In this document: one piece after another, positions 1 through 5,967 of the stretch
How positions within the stretch are numbered: position 1 is the stretch's first letter
How the letters are laid out: the number at the start of each line of letters is the position of its first letter
Source: Methanobacterium sp. PtaU1.Bin097
GTDB taxonomy: Archaea; Methanobacteriota; Methanobacteria; Methanobacteriales; Methanobacteriaceae
DNA length: 11,412 nucleotides
Direction of reading: 5' to 3'
NCBI GenBank assembly: GCA_002067325.1
Contig: MVQY01000140.1
Location: forward strand, 1 to 11,412
Translations under genes and position numbers: made by a program
The notes under the pieces: model-generated
The model's input: the letters and a program-made list of their open reading frames with translations, nothing else
What the model was told of the DNA's origin: nothing
The model's database searches: none

Positions 1-994
1 ATGGGGAGATGAAGGAAAAGGTAAATGCATCACCTATCTCTGTTACAACGATAAACCCGATATTATAGCAAGAGCAGGTGTAGGGCCCAATGCAGGGCAT
101 TCTGTAGAATTTAACGGTGAAAAATATGGTTTAAGGTTAATACCATCTGGTTTCGTGCACAGGGATGCCAGACTACTCATAGGGGCGGGTGTTTTAGTAG
201 ATCCGGAGGTTTTTCTCCACGAACTTGATTATCTAAGCAAATATAATGTGGCGGAAAGGACTTTCGCTGATATCCGCTGTTCAATCATAGAACCAGAACA
301 TAAAGAGCGGGATAAGGCCTCAGCCCACCTGTCCAAGAAAATTGGAAGTACCGGAACAGGCTGCGGACCGGGAAACGCCGACCGAGTGGGCCGTGTAGCT
401 AAGATGGCCCAGGATATAGAGGAACTACAGGGTCATACTACAGATGTGCCACTCGAGGTTAACCAGGCACTGGATGAAGAAGAATACGTGTTCATAGAAG
501 GATCTCAGGGTTTCGGACTTTCACTGTACTATGGTACCTATCCCTTCGTTACCAGTAAAGACACCACCGCCAGCACAGCCGCCGCTGATGTGGGTGTGGG
601 ACCCACCCGGGTGGATGATGTAATCGTGGTCTTCAAATCCTACATAACCCGGGTAGGAGAAGGACCCTTTAAAACAGAGATGAGCGAGGAAGAGGCAGAA
701 AAGATGGGACTGGAAGAGTACGGTACAGTCACTGGAAGGAGGCGTAGAGTGGGTCTTTTTGATATGGATCTGGCCCGGGAATCTTGCATGATAAACGGCG
801 CTACCCAGATTGCTTTAACCTGTGTGGACAGGTTATATCCCCAGTGCGAAAGGGTGACCGATTATTCCGGACTGGCACCAGAGACCAAAAAGTTCATAGA
901 TGAAATCGAGGGTGAAACAGGAGTTCCAGTTACAATAATCTCCACTGGCCCTGATCTTAAGGATACCATTGATCTTCGTGATGAACTCCTTTGA
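1..994 (+). CDS. purA: Adenylosuccinate synthetase, 5'-truncated by window edge
   Basis: Catalyses GTP-dependent joining of IMP and aspartate to adenylosuccinate, the first committed step to AMP, in the cytoplasm. Codons are read from base 2, and the gene starts before the window. The visible protein opens with WGDEGKGK, the phosphate-binding loop that normally sits about ten residues from the N-terminus, so only about ten residues are missing. NAGH follows some 30 residues later, supplying the catalytic His (the Asp is in GDEGKGK). Further motifs are GSTGTGCGPGNADRVGR (IMP-binding region), EGSQGFGLSLYYGTYPFVTS, and a C-terminal TDYSGLAPET. About 331 visible residues gives a total near 340, the usual archaeal length; bacterial enzymes are about 430. 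A T7 run just after the stop suggests the transcript ends there. No frame disruption is seen. Confidence 0.95.
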   Translation, partial: WGDEGKGKCITYLCYNDKPDIIARAGVGPNAGHSVEFNGEKYGLRLIPSGFVHRDARLLIGAGVLVDPEVFLHELDYLSKYNVAERTFADIRCSIIEPEHKERDKASAHLSKKIGSTGTGCGPGNADRVGRVAKMAQDIEELQGHTTDVPLEVNQALDEEEYVFIEGSQGFGLSLYYGTYPFVTSKDTTASTAAADVGVGPTRVDDVIVVFKSYITRVGEGPFKTEMSEEEAEKMGLEEYGTVTGRRRRVGLFDMDLARESCMINGATQIALTCVDRLYPQCERVTDYSGLAPETKKFIDEIEGETGVPVTIISTGPDLKDTIDLRDELL

Positions 995-999
995 ATCTC

Positions 1000-1006
1000 T
1001 TTTTTT
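1000..1006 (+). terminator. Oligo-T terminator after purA
   Basis: Seven consecutive T residues begin six bases after the purA stop. Short T runs of this kind terminate archaeal transcription without needing a hairpin, and none is visible here. Confidence 0.5.
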
Positions 1007-1056
1007 AACTCTCTAATTCTTTATTTTATTTCAGTTATTTTTATTAGTATCTACAT

Positions 1057-1108
1057 ACATAATATAACCAAAACCTTAGTTTTAATATGTATTTTAATTT
1101 ATCAGGAA
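1057..1108 (+). promoter_or_regulatory. Probable promoter and ribosome-binding site of the ectoine operon
   Basis: An A/T-rich stretch with a TATA-like core (AATATAAC, 1061-1068) would place the transcript start near 1088-1092, leaving a leader of about 30 nt. A weak Shine-Dalgarno (AGGAA, 1104-1108) precedes the ectA ATG at 1119. The match to the archaeal TATA consensus is moderate, and a second A/T-rich stretch at 1083-1101 could be the box instead. No obvious operator repeat is seen. Confidence 0.4.
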
Positions 1109-1118
1109 TTTTACGTTT

Positions 1119-1676
1119 ATGTCGAAGCCGAAACAAGAAATACCTGAATCAATCACCATCAGAAAGCCCCACTTAAATGATGGTGAATCACTCTATTTCC
1201 TGGTTGCAAGCTGCCCACCACTTGAAATCAACTCAGTATACAGTTACTTGCTGGTATGCTCTCATTTTAATAGGACCAGTGCAGTTTGTGAGTTTAAGGA
1301 TGATGTAGTAGGTTTTGCTTCTGGCTACATCCATCCCCACCAGAGTGACACCCTCTTCATCTGGCAGATCGCGGTCCGCGACCATATGAGAGGCAGGGGA
1401 ATTGCTCAGGAGATGCTTTTAAATATTTTAAAGCGTAAGGAACTGGGAGATATCAACTACCTGGAGACCACCGTCACATCTGATAACAGTTCATCCAGAT
1501 CACTCTTCAACAGTCTGGCCAGACAGCTGGATGCACCGGTCACTGAGGATAGCTATTTTACCAAGGAAGTTTTCCAGGAGTCCCGCCATCCCGAAGAATT
1601 TATTATACGTATCGGACCGTTCAACCAGGAAACCGATTCATTTAAGTTACTTAACGAGTATAAAGAGGGAAGATAA
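1119..1676 (+). CDS. ectA: L-2,4-diaminobutyrate N-gamma-acetyltransferase
   Basis: Second enzyme of ectoine synthesis. It transfers acetyl from acetyl-CoA to the gamma-amino group of L-2,4-diaminobutyrate. The 185-residue protein is one GNAT domain. The family signature is clear: IRKPHLNDG near the start, CPPLEINSVYSYLLVCSHF (around residues 32-50), IWQIAV, the acetyl-CoA loop MRGRGIAQEML (residues 90-100, an R-G-x-G-x-A motif), and LETTVTSDNSSSRSLFNSLA. Together these are specific to EctA rather than GNAT enzymes in general. It is the first gene of ectA-ectB-ectC, the usual ectoine order, and ends 21 nt before the ectB start. Length is normal. A shifted reading of its 3' end from 1531 is a shadow. 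Confidence 0.95.
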   Translation: MSKPKQEIPESITIRKPHLNDGESLYFLVASCPPLEINSVYSYLLVCSHFNRTSAVCEFKDDVVGFASGYIHPHQSDTLFIWQIAVRDHMRGRGIAQEMLLNILKRKELGDINYLETTVTSDNSSSRSLFNSLARQLDAPVTEDSYFTKEVFQESRHPEEFIIRIGPFNQETDSFKLLNEYKEGR

Positions 1677-1712
1677 TATGGAAACTTTGAAAATAATATG
1701 GAAACCTTTAAT
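1673..1712 (+). repeat. 20-nt tandem duplication at the ectB start
   Basis: A block of about 20 nt containing AATATGGAAAC is present twice in a row, first at about 1673-1692 and again at about 1693-1712, with a few substitutions. Each copy carries an ATG (1678 and 1698). The good Shine-Dalgarno GAGGGAAG (about 1665-1672) is correctly spaced for the first ATG, which is out of frame with EctB and encodes only METLKIIWKPLIN before a TAG at 1717-1719. The EctB ATG is pushed about 26 nt from that site. Confidence 0.7.
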
Positions 1713-3116
1713 AAATTAGAATCAGAAGTGCGGAGTTATGTACGTAGTTTTCCAGCGGTATTTAAAACTGCTAAGGGCTCTAAATTGTATGATGAACAGG
1801 GAAATGAATATATAGATTTTTTCGCCGGAGCAGGAACCCTGAATTACGGACATAATAATCCAGTGGTATCAGAAGCCCTAATTGAGTATCTGAAGCAGGA
1901 TGGACTGGTACATGGACTGGACATAGCAACCACCGCCAAGAGAGAGTTTATGGAGAAATTCAACGACACCATCCTGGGGCCCCGCCACATGGAATACAAG
2001 TTCCAGTTCTGCGGACCAACCGGTACCGATGCAGTGGAGACAGCCCTGAAGATTGCCAGGATGGTCAAGGAGCGGTCGAATATCATCGCCTTTACCAACG
2101 CCTTCCACGGTATGACCATGGGGTCCATGTCGGCCACTGCCAACGAGTTCTACAGGGAGGAGGCCTTCACGAACCGGGCGAACGTGACATTCGTACCCTT
2201 CGACGGCTACTTCGGCCCAGATATAGACACCGCGGGTTATCTGAGACAGTTACTGGAAGATAAAAGCAGTGGACTGGACCTCCCGGCGGCCATAATACTG
2301 GAGACAGTACAGGCAGAAGGCGGAGTCAACGTGGCCTCCAAGAAGTGGCTTAAGGAGATAGAGAAGCTGTGCCGGGAATATGATATCTTACTCATCGTAG
2401 ATGATATCCAGGTGGGTAACGGCCGTACCGGGTCCTTCTTCAGCTTCGAAGAGGCTGGGATAAGTCCGGATATCATAACATTATCTAAGTCCATTGGGGG
2501 TGGACTGCCGCTTTCACTGGTGCTCATGAAATCCGAGTTGGACAAGTGGAAACCGGGACAGCATTCGGGGACCTTCCGTGGAAATAACCTGGCCTTCATT
2601 GCAGCTTCGAACCTCTTGAGCTACTGGGAAGATGATGAACTATCCAAGGAGATATGTAAAAAGGAACAGTTACTCCGGGACAGGCTTATGGATATATCCC
2701 GGGAATATGACTCCCTGGAGACAGATGTAAGGGGCAGAGGCCTTATATATGGTTTACAGATACCTGATCAGGGCTTCTGCGGAGACATATCAGCCGAAGC
2801 CTTCTCCCAGGGCCTGGTAATAGAATTATCCGGTGCTGATTCCGATGTGGTTAAGTTCCTCCCTCCCCTGGTGATAGAGGAAGAAATTCTGGAGGAAGGA
2901 CTGGACATAGTAGAAGAGGCAATCTACACGGTCTATAATCGAAAGGAGTCCATCAACCAGATATTAAATCATGATCAGCTCTTCGACCAGAAGGAGTCCA
3001 TCAACCAAGAACTGGATCAAAAGGACACCATCAACCAGAAGTTAGATCAGAGAGAATCCATAAATCAGGTGTTGAACCAGAAGGAGTCCATCAACCAGAT
3101 TTTGAATTCCAAGTGA
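1698..3116 (+). CDS. ectB: L-2,4-diaminobutyrate aminotransferase with repeat tail
   Basis: First ectoine enzyme. It uses glutamate and PLP to convert L-aspartate-beta-semialdehyde to L-2,4-diaminobutyrate. The start METFNKLESEVRSYVRSFP matches known EctB N-termini, which fixes ATG 1698 over the better-spaced ATG 1678. Class-III aminotransferase motifs follow: FFAGAGTLNYGHNNP, FCGPTGTDAVETALK, AFHGMTMGSMSATAN, IVDDIQVGNGRTG (Asp pair at 235-236) and the PLP lysine K264 in LSKSIGGG. The catalytic part ends near residue 413, as expected for an enzyme of about 420 residues. Residues 414-472 are an extra tail of decapeptide repeats (type DQKESINQIL), giving 472 in all. The DNA repeat behind the tail runs on past the stop. 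Activity is probably intact, since the tail lies outside the fold; its role is unknown. Confidence 0.95.
   Translation: METFNKLESEVRSYVRSFPAVFKTAKGSKLYDEQGNEYIDFFAGAGTLNYGHNNPVVSEALIEYLKQDGLVHGLDIATTAKREFMEKFNDTILGPRHMEYKFQFCGPTGTDAVETALKIARMVKERSNIIAFTNAFHGMTMGSMSATANEFYREEAFTNRANVTFVPFDGYFGPDIDTAGYLRQLLEDKSSGLDLPAAIILETVQAEGGVNVASKKWLKEIEKLCREYDILLIVDDIQVGNGRTGSFFSFEEAGISPDIITLSKSIGGGLPLSLVLMKSELDKWKPGQHSGTFRGNNLAFIAASNLLSYWEDDELSKEICKKEQLLRDRLMDISREYDSLETDVRGRGLIYGLQIPDQGFCGDISAEAFSQGLVIELSGADSDVVKFLPPLVIEEEILEEGLDIVEEAIYTVYNRKESINQILNHDQLFDQKESINQELDQKDTINQKLDQRESINQVLNQKESINQILNSK
2937..3104 (+). repeat. 30-nt coding minisatellite in the 3' end of ectB
   Basis: Five 30-nt units lie at 2937-2966, 2985-3014, 3015-3044, 3045-3074 and 3075-3104, with one 18-nt interruption (2967-2984). 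They encode NRKESINQIL, DQKESINQEL, DQKDTINQKL, DQRESINQVL and NQKESINQIL. The unit length is a multiple of three, so copy-number change keeps the frame. The peptides are polar and probably helical. Confidence 0.9.
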
Positions 3117-3208
3117 ATCTTCCATAATAAGATTTTTGAATTCCAAGTGAATCCATAAATCAGGTGTTGAATTCCATCAAGTGTTATATTCCAAGTGAAT
3201 CCATAAAT
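3101..3208 (+). repeat. Degenerate continuation of the ectB minisatellite, non-coding
   Basis: The 19-nt TTTGAATTCCAAGTGAATC occurs at 3101-3119, over the ectB stop, and again at 3135-3153. A 21-nt block recurs exactly at 3140-3160 and 3188-3208. A 23-nt block inside coding unit 4 (3054-3076) recurs exactly at 3149-3171. The stop codon itself lies in a repeat unit, where AAGTGAATC replaces AAGGAGTCC. This array fills most of the ectB-ectC gap. Confidence 0.85.
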
Positions 3209-3252
3209 TGGATTCCTTTAATTTTCTTTTAAACAAACTGGGAGTTATTTTA

Positions 3253-3645
3253 ATGATAGTTAGAAAGATAGATGATATAATCGACACTGAACGGGAGGTG
3301 TTCGCGCCTAACGGTAACTGGGTGAGCAGGCGCCTGCTTCTTAAGGATGATAATATGGGTTTCTCCTTCCATGAGACTGTGATTTTTAAGGGTACCGAGA
3401 CCAGGATATGGTATAAAAACCATGTAGAAGTGGTGTACTGTGTGGAGGGTGAAGGTGAAGTGGAAACAATCAGGGATGGGAAGGTGTATCCCATACGACC
3501 GGGTACTCTCTATGCGCTTGATAAACACGACCAGCACTATCTAAGAGCCCTGGGTAGTGACCTGAAATTGCTCTGTGTTTTCAAACCCCCACTGGTTGGT
3601 GATGAGGTGCATGATGAGGAAGGTTCCTACCCGAAAGGGGATTAA
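3253..3645 (+). CDS. ectC: L-ectoine synthase
   Basis: Last ectoine enzyme. It cyclises N-gamma-acetyl-diaminobutyrate to ectoine by water elimination, as a metal-dependent cupin. ATG 3253 is chosen because the protein then begins MIVRKIDDI, as known EctC proteins do, and GGGAG (3240-3244) lies 8 nt upstream; a TTG at 3208 would add 15 residues from repeat DNA. The 130-residue protein shows SRRLLLKDDNMGFSFHET, YKNHVEVVYCVEGEGEVET, GKVYPIRPGTLYALDKHDQHYLR and KPPLVGDEVHDEEGSYP. Glu59, Tyr87 and His95 have the same mutual spacing as the metal ligands described in characterised EctC enzymes. It lies 136 nt after ectB, a larger gap than usual because of the repeat array. No ectD or dedicated aspartokinase follows. 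Confidence 0.95.
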   Translation: MIVRKIDDIIDTEREVFAPNGNWVSRRLLLKDDNMGFSFHETVIFKGTETRIWYKNHVEVVYCVEGEGEVETIRDGKVYPIRPGTLYALDKHDQHYLRALGSDLKLLCVFKPPLVGDEVHDEEGSYPKGD

Positions 3646-3704
3646 TACCACTTAAATTTCCTAACCAGTAGTTTTCACTATAAATTCTTATTTTAATCGA
3701 ACTC

Positions 3705-3711
3705 TTTTTTT
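3705..3711 (+). terminator. Oligo-T terminator after the ectoine operon
   Basis: A seven-T run about 60 nt past the ectC stop, in an A/T-rich gap, is a likely archaeal terminator. A possible TATA box for the next gene (CTATAAATT, around 3678-3686) lies just upstream of it. Confidence 0.4.
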
Positions 3712-3780
3712 ATTTGGTTTAGTGAGCTATGGCCCCGGGTATAGAAAAATTATTAAGAAATTGGGGACTTAAATTAAACT

Positions 3781-4128
3781 ATGAATTTAAAATTTCTGGT
3801 AATGGGAGTGTTACTCTTAGTGGGGATCGTGGCTATATCAGGCTGCACACAAAATCAAGAGAATACAACCGGATTCACTGCTCCGAATACGGTGACCATA
3901 GAAAATTTCGCATTTAATCCACAGGAGATGACCGTAAAGGTGGGGACCACTGTAACCTGGATAAATAGAGAAATTGATCACGATGTGGTAAGTGATACAG
4001 GTGTATTTACAAGTCCAGTACTCGCTAATGGGGAGAATTTTACCCATACTTTTACTGAAGCTGGTGAGTATCCCTACCATTGTGGATTACATCCCTCCAT
4101 GACTGGTAAAATAATCGTTGAAAATTAA
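3781..4128 (+). CDS. Cupredoxin (plastocyanin-like blue copper) lipoprotein
   Basis: A 115-residue exported type-1 copper protein, probably an electron carrier on the outer face of the membrane. Residues 1-22 form a signal peptide ending in the lipobox AISGC, so Cys22 should be lipid-anchored. The rest is one cupredoxin domain: VTIENFAFNPQEMTVKVGTTVTW, then His67 in DHDV, and the C-terminal loop YHCGLHPSMTG with Cys101, His104 and Met107. All four copper ligands are present. A GGGGAC at 3763-3768 may serve as ribosome-binding site. The stop is 25 nt from the next start, so it is probably co-transcribed with the four-helix membrane protein downstream. Redox partner unknown. Copper proteins are not expected in a strict hydrogenotrophic methanogen. 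Confidence 0.88.
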   Translation: MNLKFLVMGVLLLVGIVAISGCTQNQENTTGFTAPNTVTIENFAFNPQEMTVKVGTTVTWINREIDHDVVSDTGVFTSPVLANGENFTHTFTEAGEYPYHCGLHPSMTGKIIVEN

Positions 4129-4153
4129 GGGTAGTAAGTAATAAGGTATCCGA

Positions 4154-4546
4154 ATGTTAAGTGAAATAGCGTATTTTCCCATCCTGGGAAAGCCATTGGT
4201 ACTATATATGGGTATCACTACCCTCCTCCTATTTATTATCACGGCTTCTATGGGGCTTATGATTTTTAGAGGCGTGAAAATACCCTTCAAATTCCATCCC
4301 ATGATGGCCGGGATCTCAATTACCGTAGGGATGGTCCATGGTATTTTAGGGGTGTCCACGGGTAGATCATTTGTAATTCTCCTGGGCATCACCACGATTC
4401 TCCTATTTATAATTACAGCATCACTGGGATTGCTGATTTTTAAAGGGAAGAGCATACCCTTTAAAGTCCACCCTACCATGGCCAGTATCGGTATAATCAC
4501 TGGGATAATTCATGGTAGTGTGGGAATATCAATCTATCTCTTATGA
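4154..4546 (+). CDS. Internally duplicated four-helix membrane protein, possible di-heme cytochrome
   Basis: I do not recognise a named family. The 130 residues form two tandem copies offset by 58 residues. Each has a hydrophobic helix (14-38 and 73-96) ending in a basic IPFK turn, then a second helix (48-68 and 106-128). GITTLLLFIITAS recurs as GITTILLFIITAS. Each second helix carries two histidines 14 apart: His48/His62 and His106/His120. That spacing, on two helices, is the ligand pattern of di-heme cytochrome b, so heme binding is inferred but unproven. AGGT (4142-4145) serves as ribosome-binding site. It follows the cupredoxin by 25 nt, hinting at a shared redox role. An alternative is a structural or transport protein with conserved histidines. 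Confidence 0.75.
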   Translation: MLSEIAYFPILGKPLVLYMGITTLLLFIITASMGLMIFRGVKIPFKFHPMMAGISITVGMVHGILGVSTGRSFVILLGITTILLFIITASLGLLIFKGKSIPFKVHPTMASIGIITGIIHGSVGISIYLL

Positions 4547-4647
4547 TAGGCCCGGATTATAATTAGATATGATTATTAGAATGTAACCCCAAAGTTATAG
4601 TAAGGAACAATTATACAGTTTAGTAATCAGGAGTGGAGTGAGGATCT

Positions 4648-4878
4648 ATGGCTGAATTCAAGTACTTGGAAAAACAGGAGAAAATTATAGAAAAAAAGAA
4701 GGCAGAACTTGAAGATAAAACCAAAAATCTCCTGCATGAATCTAAAATGAACAGAATTAAAGAAAAATATGACACATTAGTTAAAAAGAAGAAGTCTGGT
4801 AAGTCCAACCTAGAGGATGAAATTCTCCTGGGAATCTATAAAGACACCATAGAAATAGAGGAAAAAGAGAATAAATAA
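4648..4878 (+). CDS. Small highly charged coiled-coil protein, unknown
   Basis: 76 residues, dominated by Lys and Glu with regularly spaced Leu, Ile and Tyr. It is probably helical (coiled coil over about residues 5-50), cytoplasmic, with no signal or membrane segment. Not recognised. The start is supported by TGAGG about 6 nt upstream of ATG 4648; a promoter probably lies in the A/T-rich gap 4550-4620. It converges on the minus-strand tRNA gene 8 nt beyond its stop. The composition fits a real small protein better than a chance frame, but function cannot be assigned. Confidence 0.6.
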   Translation: MAEFKYLEKQEKIIEKKKAELEDKTKNLLHESKMNRIKEKYDTLVKKKKSGKSNLEDEILLGIYKDTIEIEEKENK

Positions 4879-4885
4879 TAATAAA

Positions 4886-4957
4886 TAGTCCCTGGCGGAG
4901 TCGAACCGCCGTCGAAAGGTCCAGAGCCTCACAGGATTGCCACTACCCCAAGGGACT
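4886..4957 (-). tRNA. tRNA-Gln (anticodon CTG)
   Basis: Read on the minus strand, 72 nt fold as a tRNA. The acceptor stem AGTCCCT/AGGGACT pairs perfectly and is followed by discriminator A. The D-arm is GGGTAGTGGCAATCCT-like, the T-arm is GGCGG-TTCGACT-CCGCC, and the anticodon loop is CTCTGGA with U33 and anticodon CUG. The overall sequence resembles archaeal glutamine tRNAs. The outermost anticodon-stem pair is a T/T mismatch and the next a G-T wobble. No CCA is encoded and no intron is seen. T-rich sequence follows its 3' end on the minus strand. Confidence 0.92.
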
Positions 4958-4982
4958 TAAAAAATTAATTTTATTTTTAGGG

Positions 4983-4990
4983 TTTATATA
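4983..4990 (-). promoter_or_regulatory. TATA box of the tRNA-Gln gene
   Basis: On the minus strand TATATAAA, preceded by the purine-rich AAAAGA as a possible BRE, lies about 26 nt ahead of a start site expected just upstream of the tRNA 5' end at 4957. This is the standard archaeal tRNA promoter layout. Confidence 0.65.
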
Positions 4991-5006
4991 TCTTTTGTAT
5001 GTTAAG

Positions 5007-5033
5007 CTATTGAGAAATAGACTATTTATTATA
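5007..5033 (+). promoter_or_regulatory. Possible TATA box and operator of hepT-mntA
   Basis: TTTATTATA-like sequence at 5025-5033 could be the TATA box, giving a start near 5055 and a leader of about 30 nt. It is flanked by a small inverted repeat (CTATT at 5007-5011, AATAG at 5016-5020) and an overlapping AATAG-A-CTATT palindrome (5016-5026). Toxin-antitoxin operons are often self-regulated, so an operator is plausible but unproven. Confidence 0.3.
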
Positions 5034-5085
5034 TTTAGTTCTATTGTCATAGTTAGTACTAGGCAGGTGTCTCGGGGAATATTTC

Positions 5086-5512
5086 ATGGACAAGGAGAGA
5101 ATATACATCAAGTTAGAATGAGATAGATCAGTACCTTAAGGAGATAGAAGAAATCATACCTTCTTCATCTGCAGAGTATTCTACAGACCCAATGAGGAAG
5201 AGGGCACTTGAAAGACTGATTCAGATAACCGTAGAGTCAGTTATGGATGTTTCGGCCATACTTGTTAAGGAGATGAGGCTGGGGCTACCCTATGGTGAAG
5301 AAGATTTCCTGGATAAAATCAGTGGAACGGTTTTAAACCCTGTCCTGGTGGAGAAACTCGGGGAGATGAAGGGTTTTCGGAATATATTGGTACATGGATA
5401 TTCTCAAATCGACGATGAAAGGGTTTATGAAATTCTTACCAATGATATAGAGGATGTAATAGAATTTAAAGAGGCAGTTATTGAGTTTCTAAGGAGAACT
5501 GAGGATGATTGA
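5086..5512 (+). pseudogene. hepT: HepT toxin (HEPN RNase) gene with a one-base frameshift
   Basis: HepT proteins are HEPN-domain tRNA or mRNA ribonucleases neutralised by MntA. ATG 5086, with GGGGA (5074-5078) upstream, gives MDKERIYIKLE and then TGA at 5119-5121. One base further, the frame continues EIDQYLKEIEEIIPSSSAEYSTDPMRKRALERL and on to the end. GAAT at 5116-5119 therefore holds one extra A relative to an expected GAT (KLDEIDQYL). Repaired, the protein would be about 141 residues, the usual length. The catalytic motif RNILVHGY (R-x4-H-x-Y) is intact near the C-terminus. An internal ATG at 5192 opens a 106-residue frame that keeps this motif but lacks the first helix. The end overlaps mntA by 8 nt, so the two are translationally coupled. 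It is either an inactivated toxin, a truncated product, or a sequence error. Confidence 0.85.
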
Positions 5513-5888
5513 TTCAGAAAAAGTTCAGGCCATCTTAAGCAAACTGCAGGTCAAGATGGAAGAAGATCCGGATATACTGGCTGTAATACTCTACGGTAGT
5601 TATGCCCGGGGGGAGGAAGCAAGGGATGTGGATTTATGCCTGGTTTTATTCCCAGATAAAGCCCGAAAGGGCCTTGATAAACGGATAGAGTACTCTTACT
5701 ATGACATGATTGATGTCCAAGTATTTCAGGATCTGCCCCTCTACATGAGGCCCCGTATCATCAAAGAAGGTAAACTGTTGCATGTGAAGGACGAAGATCT
5801 ACTTTACGATGTTGCAATTGAAACAGCCAAGGAATATGAGCTCTACCGTCCAAAATATGAGATGTATCTTGATTCTATAGCGAAATAA
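5505..5888 (+). CDS. mntA: MntA-type nucleotidyltransferase antitoxin
   Basis: A minimal nucleotidyltransferase of 127 residues. In characterised HepT-MntA pairs it transfers AMP from ATP to the tyrosine of the HepT R-x4-H-x-Y motif and so silences the toxin. The active-site strand-loop AVILYGSYARGEEARDVDLCLVLF (residues 26-49) holds the Gly-Ser and the Asp-x-Asp pair. The spacing between them is two residues shorter than the textbook GSx10DxD, which is also seen in other archaeal members. It starts inside the hepT 3' end (8-nt overlap) and has no Shine-Dalgarno of its own that stands out. No defect is visible, so the antitoxin is intact while its toxin frame is broken. Confidence 0.88.
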   Translation: MIDSEKVQAILSKLQVKMEEDPDILAVILYGSYARGEEARDVDLCLVLFPDKARKGLDKRIEYSYYDMIDVQVFQDLPLYMRPRIIKEGKLLHVKDEDLLYDVAIETAKEYELYRPKYEMYLDSIAK

Positions 5889-5891
5889 AGC

Positions 5892-5909
5892 GTCTATTGC
5901 ATAGTAGAC
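5892..5909. other. Small imperfect inverted repeat between convergent genes
   Basis: GTCTAT and GTAGAC flank a six-base loop (one G-T pair). It sits just after mntA and next to an A8 run (5910-5917), which on the minus strand is a T8 run. It may mark the end of both convergent transcripts. Confidence 0.35.
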
Positions 5910-5910
5910 A

Positions 5911-5937
5911 AAAAAAACTCAAAATACCTTAAATAAA
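5911..5937 (-). repeat. 27-nt repeat, copy 1, terminator-like
   Basis: Matches 11238-11264 at 26 of 27 bases (C/T difference). The core on the plus strand is AAAATACCTTAAATAAA preceded by an A run. On the minus strand it is T-rich and lies about 31 nt beyond the stop of the FmdE-like gene. Confidence 0.75.
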
Positions 5938-5941
5938 AAAG

Positions 5942-5947
5942 AAAAAA
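5942..5947 (-). terminator. Oligo-T terminators of the FmdE-like gene
   Basis: On the minus strand successive T runs follow the stop at 5968 (6 T at 5942-5947, 6 T at 5935-5940, 8 T at 5910-5917). Multiple T stretches are typical of archaeal terminator regions. Confidence 0.55.
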
Positions 5948-5967
5948 TGGGTAAATGGATTGTTTTT

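Noticed and set aside
2937..3210. Regular repeats resembling a CRISPR array
   Set aside because: Units are contiguous, mostly coding, in frame and diverged; there are no unique spacers and no cas genes.
3208..3252. Upstream TTG start for ectC
   Set aside because: It adds 15 residues from the repeat region; ATG 3253 matches the family N-terminus and has a well-placed GGGAG.
3729..3917. Frame starting MAPGIEKLL overlapping the cupredoxin
   Set aside because: It overlaps the signal peptide of a clear cupredoxin in another frame and has no family features.
5892..5917. Bacterial-type intrinsic terminator after mntA
   Set aside because: The stem is short and imperfect, and on the plus strand it is followed by A rather than T residues.
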